The notes under the pieces: generated by a model
Databases searched by the model: none
The model's input: only the letters and a program-made list of their open reading frames with translations
What the model was told of the DNA's origin: nothing
DNA from: Streptomyces nymphaeiformis
GTDB lineage: Bacteria > Actinomycetota > Actinomycetes > Streptomycetales > Streptomycetaceae
Direction of reading: 5' to 3'
Length of the DNA: 64,000 nucleotides
NCBI RefSeq assembly: GCF_014203895.1
Contig: NZ_JACHJY010000008.1
Span: 124,001-188,000, forward strand
Position numbers and translations under genes: made by a program
Shown: piece after piece, positions 1-8,800 of the stretch
Layout of the letters: the number at the start of each line of letters is the position of its first letter
Position numbering within the stretch: position 1 is the stretch's first letter

Positions 1-681
1 GGCCGGCACGGCGAGGTCGGCCGTCAGCCGTCCGGTGGCCTTGTCGTAGTGGGCGGCCAGTGGGGTGCGGACCCGGCACGAGGCCACCTCGGGGGTGGTC
101 ACGGCACAGGCCGGCAGCGTCACCAGGCGGCCGCGGGCGGCGAACTGCCCGCCGGTGGCCTGCTGGAGGGCCGCCAGGTCGAGACCGACCGCGGCGGGCA
201 CGGTGCCGGACGCGCCCTGGCCGACCGTGGCGACCGAGAACAGCAGGCCGTGCACGCCGGCGGCGCGGGCCGCCTTGCCGTCGTTGCGTACGACGGTCAC
301 CGCGGGCAGCGGGGCCTTGGGCGCCTTCGTGGCGGGGCCGACCCACACGGGGAGCCGGCCGGCGCGGGCCGGGGCCGTCGTGGGCAGCGCGGTGCCGCTC
401 AGCGCGGTGACGGCCGGAGCGGCGGGAGCCGCCGTGGCCCGCTTCGGCACCGTGTGCGGCGGGGCCACCGGGCGGCGCTTCTTCGCCGTGGTCCCGGATA
501 TCGAGGCGGTGTGCGGCAGCGGCGTCTTCGGCGGCTGCCAGATTCTGTCGAAGTCCGGCTTCGCCGGTGCGGCCTGGGCCGCCGGCGCTGCCAGAAGGGA
601 CGCCGTCAGGGCCACGATCAGCGGGACGGTCGCCCGTGTCCGTGAAAGTCGCCCGGTTCGGCGCATGCCAAAGTGCGGCAT
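1..681 (-). CDS. RHS/YD-repeat secreted protein, N-terminal part only
   Basis: This is the first 227 codons of a gene that runs off the left edge of the window, so only its N-terminus is visible. It starts with a positively charged Sec-type signal peptide followed by a hydrophobic stretch ending in AAPAAQA. The part near residues 125-225 (HGLLFSVATVG, then LVTLPACAVTTPE and ASCRVRTPL) matches the conserved leader region of large Streptomyces RHS-repeat proteins. Those proteins continue into YD repeats and often end in a variable toxin domain, which cannot be checked here. The ATG at 681 is preferred over the in-frame ATG at 666 because GGGGGA lies six bases upstream of it. The gene is divergent from the LamG/ricin protein starting at 970. 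Family assignment is by remembered sequence pattern; the C-terminal activity is unknown. Confidence 0.75.
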   Translation of the reverse strand, partial: MPHFGMRRTGRLSRTRATVPLIVALTASLLAAPAAQAAPAKPDFDRIWQPPKTPLPHTASISGTTAKKRRPVAPPHTVPKRATAAPAAPAVTALSGTALPTTAPARAGRLPVWVGPATKAPKAPLPAVTVVRNDGKAARAAGVHGLLFSVATVGQGASGTVPAAVGLDLAALQQATGGQFAARGRLVTLPACAVTTPEVASCRVRTPLAAHYDKATGRLTADLAVPA

Positions 682-718
682 CGCTCATCCCCCGTTGAAA
701 GTTGAAAGAAGTAAGGGA

Positions 719-741
719 CCGTCGATCCGACTGATCGACGG
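719..741. promoter_or_regulatory. Perfect 9-bp inverted repeat in divergent promoter region
   Basis: The arms CCGTCGATC (719-727) and GATCGACGG (733-741) are perfect and separated by five bases. The repeat lies between the divergent RHS and LamG/ricin genes. It could be an operator, or a hairpin in the leader of the RHS mRNA. No regulator gene is adjacent. Confidence 0.45.
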
Positions 742-808
742 CACAATCGGACGGGAAGGTAGCAGTCGCCACAACCGCCCGTATCCCATGAGCAGTTGAA
801 ATTCGGAC

Positions 809-822
809 GTGTTCTAGATCAC
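809..822. promoter_or_regulatory. Possible Crp-like box
   Basis: GTGTTCTAGATCAC has the GTG-N8-CAC spacing of the Streptomyces Crp motif (GTG-N6-GNCAC) but carries A where the motif has G. It sits about 150 bases upstream of the LamG/ricin gene start. This is a weak match to a degenerate motif. Confidence 0.2.
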
Positions 823-969
823 AGTGTGTGCAATTCGTAAAGGCTACATACAAGTCGGACACAATCCATGTGGCGCATTTTGATCGGTAGGCATGGCCCT
901 GCCAAAGTGCCCCCGATCTCTGCGCGCCACGCGCCGGGACCACGCACATGCATGGGGGAGTACACGAGC

Positions 970-3900
970 ATGTCCACTGCACCGAGAGCCGGACGACGAC
1001 GGCCGGTTGCGGCCGCCGCCGTCCTGGCGATGTCGGCCGCGCTGCTGGCCGCCGCGCCCTACGCGGCACAGGCCGCAGCGTCGCCCAAGACCGATCCGTC
1101 GGCCTCCCCGGCCGCTCCCGCCCCCTCCCGGGGCAGCACCGAGCGCCCGAAGCCGACGGCGGCCCGCACCGCCGCGGAGAAGGCGAAGCAGAAGGCCAGG
1201 GCGACCGGCAAGGACGTCCGGATTCCCGAACTCACCGACGAGTTCAGCACCACCGTCGTCACGCCCCAGGGGAAGCTGCGCACCGAACGCGGCCTCGAAG
1301 CCCAGCGCATGAAGGGCAAGGACGGCGGCTGGATCACCCTCGACGACACCCTGGTCACCCGCGCGGACGGCGCAGTGGTCCCGAAGGCCGCCGACTCCGA
1401 CCTCGTGCTCTCCGGCGGCGGCACCGGCCCGCTGGCCACCATGACCACCGAGGACGGCCAACAGCTCTCCGTTTCCTCGCCGTTCCCCGGCAAGCTGCCC
1501 AAGCCGGTCCTCAGCGGCAACGGGGCCCTCTTCGAGAACGTGGCGCCCGACACCGACCTGAAGGTCACCGCCACCAAGTGGGGCGGCTACGCCACCGTCG
1601 TCATCCTGCGGAGTCCGGCCGCGGCCGCCAACCCGGCGGTACGGAACCTGGTGTTCCCCGCGGAGACCAAGGGCCTCACGCTCGCCAAGGACAAGGACGG
1701 CAACCTCACCGCCGCCGACGGCCGCGACGCCGTCTTCCGCTCGCCCGCGCCGATCATGTGGTCCGCGAAGGAGGCCCGGCAGCCGGCCGTACGCGGCGGC
1801 AAGTACGCCGACATGGACGCCTCCGCGCCCGCCGACAAGGCCAACGGCGCCATCGACGGACTGAGCAGCCCCGAGGGCCCCGGCGCCCGCGCCACCGTCG
1901 CCAAGATCCCGGTCACCCAGGCGAAGGCCACCGGCGCGGCCGGCAAGGGCCGCGGCGCCATCGCCCTGGCCCCCAGCCTGGACCTGCTCGACGGCGCGGA
2001 CACCAGCTACCCCGTCTACATCGACCCCGACTGGTCGCGCGACTCCCGCGGCAAGCAGCACCACGCCTGGGTCATGCAGGCCTGGCCCGGCACCAGCAAC
2101 TTCGACCGCTCCGGTTCCAACGACCGGGACCGCCCCGGCTCGGGCTTCCAGGGCTGGGAGTCCCCGTACGGCATCGAGCGTGCTCTGTTCGAGTTCGACA
2201 TCAACGGGTACTACGGCTCGACCATCAACTACGCCAACCTGCGCGTCAACCAGTACATCTCCTCGGACTGGTCCTGCTCCACGACGTACCCCGTGAACGT
2301 CTACCGGGCCCGCGAGTTCGACGGCTCGGTGTCCTGGAACAACCACGAGGTCCGCGAGTGGCTCGACGGCAAGTGGGTGCCCGGCAACGGCACCAACTCC
2401 GCCTGCTACAACGACATCCCCGTCGACTTCAACGTCACCGGCGCCATGCGGGACGCGATCCGCGACACCAGCAAGCCGCTCGCCTTCGTCCTGCGCGGCA
2501 ACGAGGGCTCCGGCGACAAGATGGGCTTCAAGCGGTTCAGCTACAACGCCACGCTCAGCACCGAGTACGACTTCCCGCCCAACACCCCGGACAACCTGCG
2601 CGCCGACCCGGTCCCACGGCGCGTCGTCGCCGGTGACACCCAGGCCTGCGCCTCGGTGCCCGCCTCCTCGTACGGCTGGGTCACCGACACCCACACCGAC
2701 CTGATCTCCCGGGTCAGCAGCCCCAACCAGGGCCAGCTCACCGAGTGGGTCGCCGTCTGGGACGAGACCGCCAACTCGACCGCGCACACGGGCTGGTCCG
2801 GCTTCGTGTCGAACTGGTCGGAGGCCAGGTACTCCATCCCGGTCGGCACCCTGCAGAACGGCCACGCCTACACCTGGGCGACCCACGGCGACGACGGCCT
2901 GCTGCGCGGCCCGTCCAGCATCAGCTGCCACTTCGCCGTCGACATGACCCCGCCGGTGATGGCCTTCGGCCAGTTCACCGACCCCAACACCCAGTACCCG
3001 CCGGCCGGCAACGGTCAGATCACCAACCTGCGCCTCGGCGACACCGGCTCCATCCCGATCTCCGCGTCCGACCCGAGCCCCGGCGCCGGACTGCTCTCCT
3101 CGGGCCTGGCCTGCGTCCAGTGGAGCTTCGACCCGCAGTTCGTCGGCGCCCAGCAGACCTGCGGCAGCCCGCTCTCCGTGAGCAGCATCAGCGTCAAGCC
3201 CGCCCACTGGGGCACCAACACCGTCTACGCGCGGGTGCTCGACGAGGCCGGCAACGCCTCCCAGACCCAGTCGTACGCCTTCTACGTGCCGTGGAAGGAC
3301 GGCCCGGTGGCCTTCGGCGACACCACCGGTGACGCCCGGCCCGACATCCTGATCCCGGACACCGCCGGCAACCTGGTCACGCACGGCCGCGCCAGCGACG
3401 GCAGCACCGCGAGCTACACGCCCAGCGGCACCGCCGCGACCGCCCTCCAGGCGCCCGAGGTCAGCAGCGGCCGCACCTGGAAGGACTACCGGATCGCCCA
3501 CCGAGGGTCCCTCGACCCCGGCCGCAACGTCGACGACCTCTTCGTCCACCGCGAGCCCGCCACGGTCGGGGCCCTCGGCGGAAGCGACCTGTTCGCGTAC
3601 GACAACACGCTGTCCAAGCCCGGGGTGTTCACCCTCGGCACCAAGCACACCGTCGACAAGCCGGACTGCGACACGGCGTACGCGAGCTCCTGCGCCGGCT
3701 ACCACAACGGCACGGGCTGGCAGTACTCCAGCCAGATCACCCCCACCGGCCCGGCCCGCACCTCGCGCACGCCGAGCCGCAAGGTGTCCGACGCCACCGG
3801 CCTGCTGGCCGTGGAGTCCGGAAAGCTCTGGTTCTACCCGGTCAAGTCCAACCAGACCCTCGCCGCGCCGACCCTGGTGTCGGGCAGCGGCGACTGGGAC

Positions 3901-5331
3901 GACAAGGACCTGATGGTCCCGGGCAACACCCTCGACCTCGGCACCGCCACCACGGCGGACACCGCCCCGGCCCTGTGGGTGCGCAACCGCACCAGCGGCG
4001 ACATCTTCCAGTACAAGGTGGCGACCGGCACCCGCACCGACGAGCTCACCAACGTGACGTACACCGTGCTCACCGGAGTCACCGCGCAGCCGACCACCCG
4101 GATCGGCTGGGGCATCACGGGTATCGACTACCCGCGCGTCGGCTCCGACGGCGACATCACCGACGGCGGCGCCGGCGACGACGGAGTGCCGGACTTCTGG
4201 GCCCTCGACGCGGCCGGCACGCTGCACACCTGGGCGGGCACGGTGAACGCCGGGGCGGTGAACGGCTTCGGCGGCTATCAGAAGCGGGGCGACACCCAGG
4301 CCCCGACCACGCAGTGGCGCCTGGAGGGCGACACCAAGTCCGTCCCCGCCGGAAAGGACGGCACCGCGGCGAACATCAGCTACGGCCAGGACACCGTCGA
4401 CGGGCGCGCGACCGGCGTCGCCGTCTTCAGCGACACACTGAAGTCGAGCGTCACCGCACCGGCCTCGGCCGTCGACACCCGGCAGAGCTTCACCGTCAGC
4501 ACCTGGGCGAAGCTCGACAAGCCGGACGGCGTGATCGTCAGCCAGGACACCGTCCACGGCAGCGCGTTCATGCTGTGGGCCGACTCCGGAAACTGGCGCT
4601 TCGCCATCGCCCGCGGTGACGACGACGGCTGGCCGTACGACTTCAACGCCACGGTCAACCCGGCCAACGCCTTCCAGACCGGTGTCTGGACCCAGCTCAC
4701 GGCGACGTACAACGCCACCACGGGCGCCATGAGCCTGTACGTCAACGGCCGTCTGGGATCCAGCGGTTACCACGTGGCGAGCACCAGCCCGGCGCCGAGC
4801 GGCAAGCTGGTCATGGGCCGCTACAAGTACCAGAGCCAGCCCAGCAACTGGCTGGCCGGCCGGGTCAGCAACCTCGCCGTCTACCAGGGCTACACCCCGC
4901 AGGCCACCACGGCCGGCAGCCCGATCCGCTACGCCCCCTCCCCGGACATCTGCGTCGACGCCCCGGGCAACAACAGCGGCAACGGCACGCACCCCCAGCT
5001 GTGGGGCTGCAACGGCACCGACGCGCAGAAGCTCAGCTTCAACGCCAACGGCACCCTCACCCAGCAGGGCCAGTGCGTCGCCGTCAGCGGAAACCAGACC
5101 ACGTCGCAGAGCGCCGTGATCTTCTGGCAGTGCCTGGGCGAGGGCGGCCAGCAGTGGCTGCCGCGCGCCGACGGCAGCATCTACAACCCGCAGTCGGGCC
5201 GCTGCCTCGACGTGCCGTGGGCCAACCGCAACTGGGGCACCGTGTTCCAGCTGTTCGACTGCAACGGCACCCCGGCGCAGCAGTGGAGCGTCCCCACGAT
5301 CTCCACACCCGCGCTGCCGGTCAACCCGTAA
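970..5331 (+). CDS. Giant secreted LamG / ricin-type beta-trefoil lectin protein
   Basis: This encodes a 1453-residue exported protein with a Sec signal peptide (Arg-rich start, hydrophobic core, cleavage after YAAQA). Recognisable parts in order are a beta-sandwich segment resembling DNRLRE modules (about residues 350-535), a fibronectin-like region, a VCBS/FG-GAP-like propeller region (about 777-1110) with D-x-D-x-D-type turns, a LamG/concanavalin-like domain (about 1137-1307), and a C-terminal ricin B-type lectin (about 1320-1453) with repeated Q-W motifs. These domains bind carbohydrate or mediate adhesion; no catalytic site was recognised. ATG at 970 is chosen because GGGGGAG lies about nine bases upstream; the frame is open further upstream to 868 but that stretch has no signal character. 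Such proteins commonly sit next to RHS genes in Streptomyces, as here. A perfect hairpin follows the stop. Confidence 0.8.
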   Translation: MSTAPRAGRRRPVAAAAVLAMSAALLAAAPYAAQAAASPKTDPSASPAAPAPSRGSTERPKPTAARTAAEKAKQKARATGKDVRIPELTDEFSTTVVTPQGKLRTERGLEAQRMKGKDGGWITLDDTLVTRADGAVVPKAADSDLVLSGGGTGPLATMTTEDGQQLSVSSPFPGKLPKPVLSGNGALFENVAPDTDLKVTATKWGGYATVVILRSPAAAANPAVRNLVFPAETKGLTLAKDKDGNLTAADGRDAVFRSPAPIMWSAKEARQPAVRGGKYADMDASAPADKANGAIDGLSSPEGPGARATVAKIPVTQAKATGAAGKGRGAIALAPSLDLLDGADTSYPVYIDPDWSRDSRGKQHHAWVMQAWPGTSNFDRSGSNDRDRPGSGFQGWESPYGIERALFEFDINGYYGSTINYANLRVNQYISSDWSCSTTYPVNVYRAREFDGSVSWNNHEVREWLDGKWVPGNGTNSACYNDIPVDFNVTGAMRDAIRDTSKPLAFVLRGNEGSGDKMGFKRFSYNATLSTEYDFPPNTPDNLRADPVPRRVVAGDTQACASVPASSYGWVTDTHTDLISRVSSPNQGQLTEWVAVWDETANSTAHTGWSGFVSNWSEARYSIPVGTLQNGHAYTWATHGDDGLLRGPSSISCHFAVDMTPPVMAFGQFTDPNTQYPPAGNGQITNLRLGDTGSIPISASDPSPGAGLLSSGLACVQWSFDPQFVGAQQTCGSPLSVSSISVKPAHWGTNTVYARVLDEAGNASQTQSYAFYVPWKDGPVAFGDTTGDARPDILIPDTAGNLVTHGRASDGSTASYTPSGTAATALQAPEVSSGRTWKDYRIAHRGSLDPGRNVDDLFVHREPATVGALGGSDLFAYDNTLSKPGVFTLGTKHTVDKPDCDTAYASSCAGYHNGTGWQYSSQITPTGPARTSRTPSRKVSDATGLLAVESGKLWFYPVKSNQTLAAPTLVSGSGDWDDKDLMVPGNTLDLGTATTADTAPALWVRNRTSGDIFQYKVATGTRTDELTNVTYTVLTGVTAQPTTRIGWGITGIDYPRVGSDGDITDGGAGDDGVPDFWALDAAGTLHTWAGTVNAGAVNGFGGYQKRGDTQAPTTQWRLEGDTKSVPAGKDGTAANISYGQDTVDGRATGVAVFSDTLKSSVTAPASAVDTRQSFTVSTWAKLDKPDGVIVSQDTVHGSAFMLWADSGNWRFAIARGDDDGWPYDFNATVNPANAFQTGVWTQLTATYNATTGAMSLYVNGRLGSSGYHVASTSPAPSGKLVMGRYKYQSQPSNWLAGRVSNLAVYQGYTPQATTAGSPIRYAPSPDICVDAPGNNSGNGTHPQLWGCNGTDAQKLSFNANGTLTQQGQCVAVSGNQTTSQSAVIFWQCLGEGGQQWLPRADGSIYNPQSGRCLDVPWANRNWGTVFQLFDCNGTPAQQWSVPTISTPALPVNP

Positions 5332-5356
5332 CACCACGGCGGCACCAGTTCGCCGA

Positions 5357-5389
5357 CGAACGCCCCGTCCCTTGTGGACGGGGCGTTCG
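5357..5389 (+). terminator. Intrinsic terminator-like hairpin after the LamG/ricin gene
   Basis: A perfect 14-bp stem (arms 5357-5370 and 5376-5389) closes a five-base loop CTTGT, starting 26 bases after the stop codon. There is no U-tract, as is usual for Streptomyces terminators. Confidence 0.85.
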
Positions 5390-5479
5390 CGCGTGTCGGG
5401 GCCGCCGTGACGTGGGGCGGGAGCCGCTGGGTTCGACCCGGCTCCGCGCGCGGGAGCGGGAAATGAGAGGCTCTGGCGA

Positions 5480-6739
5480 GTGAGCGAGACTACGACGAAC
5501 ACCCTGCAATACCGCGTGGACGGCCCGGAAGACGCTCCGGTCCTCGTCCTGGGACCGTCCCTCGGTACGACCTTCCACATGTGGGACCGGCAGATACCGG
5601 AGCTCAGCCGCGAGTGGCGGGTCGTCCGCTTCGACCTCCCGGGGCACGGGGGCGCCCCCGCGGAACCCTTCACCTCCGTCGCCGAGCTCGGCGACCGGCT
5701 CCTCGCCACCCTCGACACGATCGGCGTCCAGCGCTTCGGATACGCGGGCTGCTCCCTCGGCGGCGCCGTCGGCCTCGACCTCGCCCTCCGCGCGCCCCAC
5801 CGGGTCGCCTCGCTCGTCCTGGTCGCCACCTCGCCCCGGTTCGGCACCGCCGACGAGTTCCGCCAGCGGGGGGTCATCGTCCGCGCCAACGGCCTGGAGC
5901 CGATGGCCCGCAGCGCCCCCGAGCAGTGGTTCACCCCGTTCTTCGCGGGCGCGCAGCCCGCCATCGTGGACTGGGCCGTCCAGATGGTCCGGACGACCGA
6001 CCCCGGCTGCTACATCGCCGCCTGCGAGGCCCTCGCCGTCTTCGACGTCCGCGCGGCGCTCGGCAGCATCGGCGTCCCCGCGCTCGTCCTCGTCGGCTCC
6101 GAGGACCAGGTCACCGGCCCCGCCGAGGCCCGCACCCTGGTCGCCGGCATCGCCGACGCCCGGCTCGCCGTCGTCCCCGGCGCCTCGCACCTCGCGCCCG
6201 TCGAGCAGCCCGCCGCCGTCACGGACCTGCTCACCGAGCACTTCTCCGGCATCGCCCAGGAGTCCAGCGGCACCCTGGCCGTGCCGCCGCCGCTCGCGCC
6301 GCCCGTCCCCGCCGCCGAGCCCGCCCCGGCCGCCCCGGACGGCGAACCCGCCGAGGCCGGCCGGCCCGACCCGTACGAGAAGGGGCTCGGACTGCGCCGC
6401 GAGGTCCTCGGCGACGCCCATGTCGACCAGGCCCTCGCGGACGACCCCGACGGAGCCTTCCAGGAGCTCGTCACCCGCTACGCCTGGGGCGAGGTGTGGA
6501 GCCGCGAGGGCCTCGACCGGCGCACCCGCAGCGTCGTCACCCTCACCGCGCTCATCGCCGGCGGCCACCGGGAGGCCCTCGCCGACCACACCCGCGCCGC
6601 CCTCCGCAACGGCCTGTCGCCCGAGGAGCTCCGCGAGATCGTGCTCCACGCGGGCGTGTACTGCGGATTCCCGGCCGCCGAGACGGCACTGCGCGTGGTC
6701 CACCGGGTCGTCACGGAGGAGACGACGCCCCCGGCGTAG
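5480..6739 (+). CDS. pcaL: PcaD-PcaC fusion: 3-oxoadipate enol-lactonase / 4-carboxymuconolactone decarboxylase
   Basis: The 419-residue protein joins two consecutive enzymes of the protocatechuate branch of the beta-ketoadipate pathway. Residues 1-260 form an alpha/beta hydrolase with the nucleophile elbow GCSLGG (Ser92) and a late SHLAPVE motif carrying the catalytic His. A Pro/Ala-rich linker (about 270-300) leads to a carboxymuconolactone decarboxylase domain (about 300-415) with RTRSVVTLTALIAGG and EIVLHAGVYCGFP motifs. This is the fused form called PcaL in Streptomyces. GTG at 5480 follows GAGAGG at nine bases. In other Streptomyces the fused gene lies in a pca operon; here no pcaIJFHGB or pcaR gene is adjacent, so it may serve a scattered pathway or act on a related substrate. 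Confidence 0.88.
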   Translation: MSETTTNTLQYRVDGPEDAPVLVLGPSLGTTFHMWDRQIPELSREWRVVRFDLPGHGGAPAEPFTSVAELGDRLLATLDTIGVQRFGYAGCSLGGAVGLDLALRAPHRVASLVLVATSPRFGTADEFRQRGVIVRANGLEPMARSAPEQWFTPFFAGAQPAIVDWAVQMVRTTDPGCYIAACEALAVFDVRAALGSIGVPALVLVGSEDQVTGPAEARTLVAGIADARLAVVPGASHLAPVEQPAAVTDLLTEHFSGIAQESSGTLAVPPPLAPPVPAAEPAPAAPDGEPAEAGRPDPYEKGLGLRREVLGDAHVDQALADDPDGAFQELVTRYAWGEVWSREGLDRRTRSVVTLTALIAGGHREALADHTRAALRNGLSPEELREIVLHAGVYCGFPAAETALRVVHRVVTEETTPPA

Positions 6740-6800
6740 GGCCTGTCTTCCGGGTCAGGCCCCGCTCCCTGATCCGGCCTGACCCGGAAGACAGGCCCTA
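6737..6800. repeat. Perfect 25-bp inverted repeat overlapping pcaL stop and next promoter
   Basis: Arms at 6737-6761 and 6776-6800 are exact reverse complements with a 14-base loop. The left arm begins with the TAG stop codon of the PcaL gene. The right arm ends inside the -10-like TAGCCT (6799-6804) of the next gene. It would make a very strong terminator hairpin, but its length and position also suggest an interspersed repeat or an operator. Confidence 0.85.
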
Positions 6801-6810
6801 GCCTGGCCCC

Positions 6811-7443
6811 ATGAAGCTGACGAAGAAGTCCCACGCCTGCGTCCGCCTTGAGAAGGACGGCCGCACCCTCGTCCTCGACCCCGGCATGTTCACCGAGGAG
6901 GACGCCGTTCTCGGGGCCGACGTGCTGCTCGTGACCCACGAGCACGCCGACCACTTCGACGAGGGCCGGCTGCGGGCCGCCCTGGAGGCCAACGAGGCCG
7001 CCGAGATCTGGACGCTGCGCAGCGTCGCCGAGAAGATCTCGGCGGCCTTCCCGGGGCGGGTGCACACCGTCGGGCACGGCGACGCCTTCACCGCGGCCGG
7101 ATTCGACGTCCAGGTCCACGGCGAGCTGCACGCGGTGATCCACCCGGACATCCCGCGCATCACCAACGTGGGCTTCCTCGTCGACGGCGCCGTCTTCCAC
7201 CCCGGCGACGCGCTCACCGTGCCCGACCACCCCGTCGACACGCTGCTGCTGCCCGTCATGGCCCCCTGGAACAAGATCTCCGAGGTCATCGACTACGTGC
7301 GCGAGGTCAAGCCGCGCCGGGCGTACGACATCCACGACGCCCTGCTCACCGATCTCGCGCGCCCCATCTACGACCGCCAGATCGGCGAACTCGGCGGCAC
7401 CCGGCACGCGCGCCTCGCCTCCGGCGCGTCCGCCGAGCTCTGA
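6811..7443 (+). CDS. MBL-fold metal-dependent hydrolase (UlaG-like)
   Basis: This 210-residue protein belongs to the metallo-beta-lactamase superfamily, close to the UlaG/YtkL type. The metal-binding motif THEHADH (His43, His45, Asp47, His48) is intact, further His residues occur in GELHAVIHPD and VFHPGDAL, and MAPWNKISE is typical of this small actinobacterial group. It has no signal peptide, so it is cytoplasmic. The substrate is not predictable; a hydrolysed ester, lactone or phosphodiester is usual for the fold. There is no ribosome binding site, and TAGCCT at 6799-6804 lies six bases before the ATG, so the mRNA is probably leaderless. Exonuclease III follows 39 bases downstream from its own promoter. 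Confidence 0.85.
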   Translation: MKLTKKSHACVRLEKDGRTLVLDPGMFTEEDAVLGADVLLVTHEHADHFDEGRLRAALEANEAAEIWTLRSVAEKISAAFPGRVHTVGHGDAFTAAGFDVQVHGELHAVIHPDIPRITNVGFLVDGAVFHPGDALTVPDHPVDTLLLPVMAPWNKISEVIDYVREVKPRRAYDIHDALLTDLARPIYDRQIGELGGTRHARLASGASAEL

Positions 7444-7482
7444 AACCGCCCGCTGTCACACCCCGCCAGTAGGCTTGCGCAC

Positions 7483-8262
7483 ATGCGCATCGCCACCTGG
7501 AACGTCAATTCGATCACCGCCCGGCTGCCCCGGCTCCTGGCCTGGCTGGAGAGCAGCGGCACCGACGTGCTGTGCATCCAGGAGACCAAGTGCGCCGCCG
7601 AGCAGTTCCCCGTCGAGGAGCTGCGCGCCCTGGGCTACGAGTCGGCGGTCAACGCCACCGGCCGGTGGAACGGCGTGGCCCTGGTCTCCCGGGTCGGCCT
7701 CGCGGACGTGGTCACCGGACTGCCCGGCGGCCCGGAGTACGAGGGGGTGCAGGAGCCCCGCGCGGTCTCCGCGACCTGCGGCCCGGTCCGCGTCTGGTCG
7801 GTGTACGTGCCGAACGGCCGCGAGGTCACCCACGAGCACTACGCGTACAAGCTGCGCTGGCTGGAGGCCCTCAAGGCGGCCGTCGCGGAGGACGCGGCGG
7901 GGGAGCGGCCCTTCGCGGTCCTCGGCGACTACAACATCGCCCCGACCGACGAGGACGTCTGGGACATCGGCGTCTTCGAGGGCGCCACGCACGTGACGGA
8001 GCCGGAGCGGGCCGCGCTCGCCGGGCTCCGCGAGGCCGGTCTCGCCGACGTGGTCCCGCGCCCCCTCAAGTACGACCACCCGTTCACGTACTGGGACTAC
8101 CGCGCGCTCGGCTTCCCGAAGAACAAGGGCATGCGCATCGACCTGGTCTACGGCAACAAGCCCTTCGCCGAGGCCGTCTCCGACAGCTATGTGGACCGCG
8201 AGGAGCGCAAGGGCAAGGGCGCCTCGGACCACGCGCCGGTGGTCGTCGACCTCGACGTCTGA
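7483..8262 (+). CDS. xthA: Exodeoxyribonuclease III (AP endonuclease family 1)
   Basis: The 259-residue cytoplasmic enzyme cuts DNA at abasic sites and removes 3' blocking groups in base excision repair. All family signatures are present: TWNVNS at the N-terminus, CIQETKC with the metal ligand Glu34, the YVPNG segment, GDYNIAPTDEDVWD with the catalytic Asp and Asn, TYWDYRALGFPKNKGMRIDL, and the C-terminal SDHAPV with the catalytic Asp-His. Length matches bacterial ExoIII. A TAGGCT -10 box (7470-7475) ends seven bases before the ATG with no ribosome binding site, indicating a leaderless transcript. A second repair group (alkylation repair) lies near 57 kb but is not linked. Confidence 0.93.
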   Translation: MRIATWNVNSITARLPRLLAWLESSGTDVLCIQETKCAAEQFPVEELRALGYESAVNATGRWNGVALVSRVGLADVVTGLPGGPEYEGVQEPRAVSATCGPVRVWSVYVPNGREVTHEHYAYKLRWLEALKAAVAEDAAGERPFAVLGDYNIAPTDEDVWDIGVFEGATHVTEPERAALAGLREAGLADVVPRPLKYDHPFTYWDYRALGFPKNKGMRIDLVYGNKPFAEAVSDSYVDREERKGKGASDHAPVVVDLDV

Positions 8263-8328
8263 CGCCGGTCCCGACGATCACCGCGCGCCGGGTGGTCGAC
8301 CGGGAGGTGACGGTGCCACGCTGGACGG

Positions 8329-8772
8329 ATGAACATCCCCTTTCTGGACAGCTGGCGCAAGCGGCATGAGCCCGAGTCCACGGACGCCCCTCTGGCCGAG
8401 GCCTTCGACGGCGACCCGGAGGGGGTGGCCGAGCTGCTCTCCGAGTGCGAGCTGCTGCGTTCCCGTGTCGCGGAGCGCGGGGTGGAGCTGGACGACACCC
8501 CGCGCTCGCTCCAGGAGCTCGACCAGCTGCCGCCCCGCTGGCGAAACGATCCTGAGGAGCTCCCCTGGTTCGGGAACGACGCCGGGCTCTACCTCGGCAC
8601 CGTGATCGTCCGGAACGTGCCGGGCGCCCGGTGGCAGGTGTGGCCCGGCGGCGGCCCCGTGGTGCGGCTCGCCTCCGGACGTGAGATCCAGGTCGTCGAG
8701 GCCGGCCTCGACTGGGCGATGACGGGCGCGCCGCAGCTCTCCCAGGTGTACGCGGAGGCCTCCGAGTACTGA
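8329..8772 (+). CDS. DUF6278-family protein
   Basis: The 147-residue soluble protein fits the Streptomyces family annotated as DUF6278, recognised by its opening NIPFLDSWRKRH, the central DPEGVAELLSECELLR helix and the WFGNDAGLYLGTVIV segment. Its function is unknown. It has no transmembrane segment or signal peptide; the N-terminal half is predicted helical and the second half beta-rich (GRWQVWPGGGPVVRLASGREI-like alternation). It follows exonuclease III by 66 bases and converges on the secreted hydrolase gene at 8801. Assignment rests on remembered family members. Confidence 0.7.
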   Translation: MNIPFLDSWRKRHEPESTDAPLAEAFDGDPEGVAELLSECELLRSRVAERGVELDDTPRSLQELDQLPPRWRNDPEELPWFGNDAGLYLGTVIVRNVPGARWQVWPGGGPVVRLASGREIQVVEAGLDWAMTGAPQLSQVYAEASEY

Positions 8773-8800
8773 GTCCGTTCCTCCTGCCGCAGCCGGTGCT

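Noticed and set aside
5425..5450. GGTTCGACCC segment resembling a tRNA T-arm
   Set aside because: No acceptor stem, anticodon arm or D-arm can be built around it.
844..5964. Open frame of 1706 codons on the minus strand opposite the LamG/ricin gene
   Set aside because: Gly/Val/Ala/Arg-rich sequence with no domain; it is the complement of real third-codon-position bias on the other strand.
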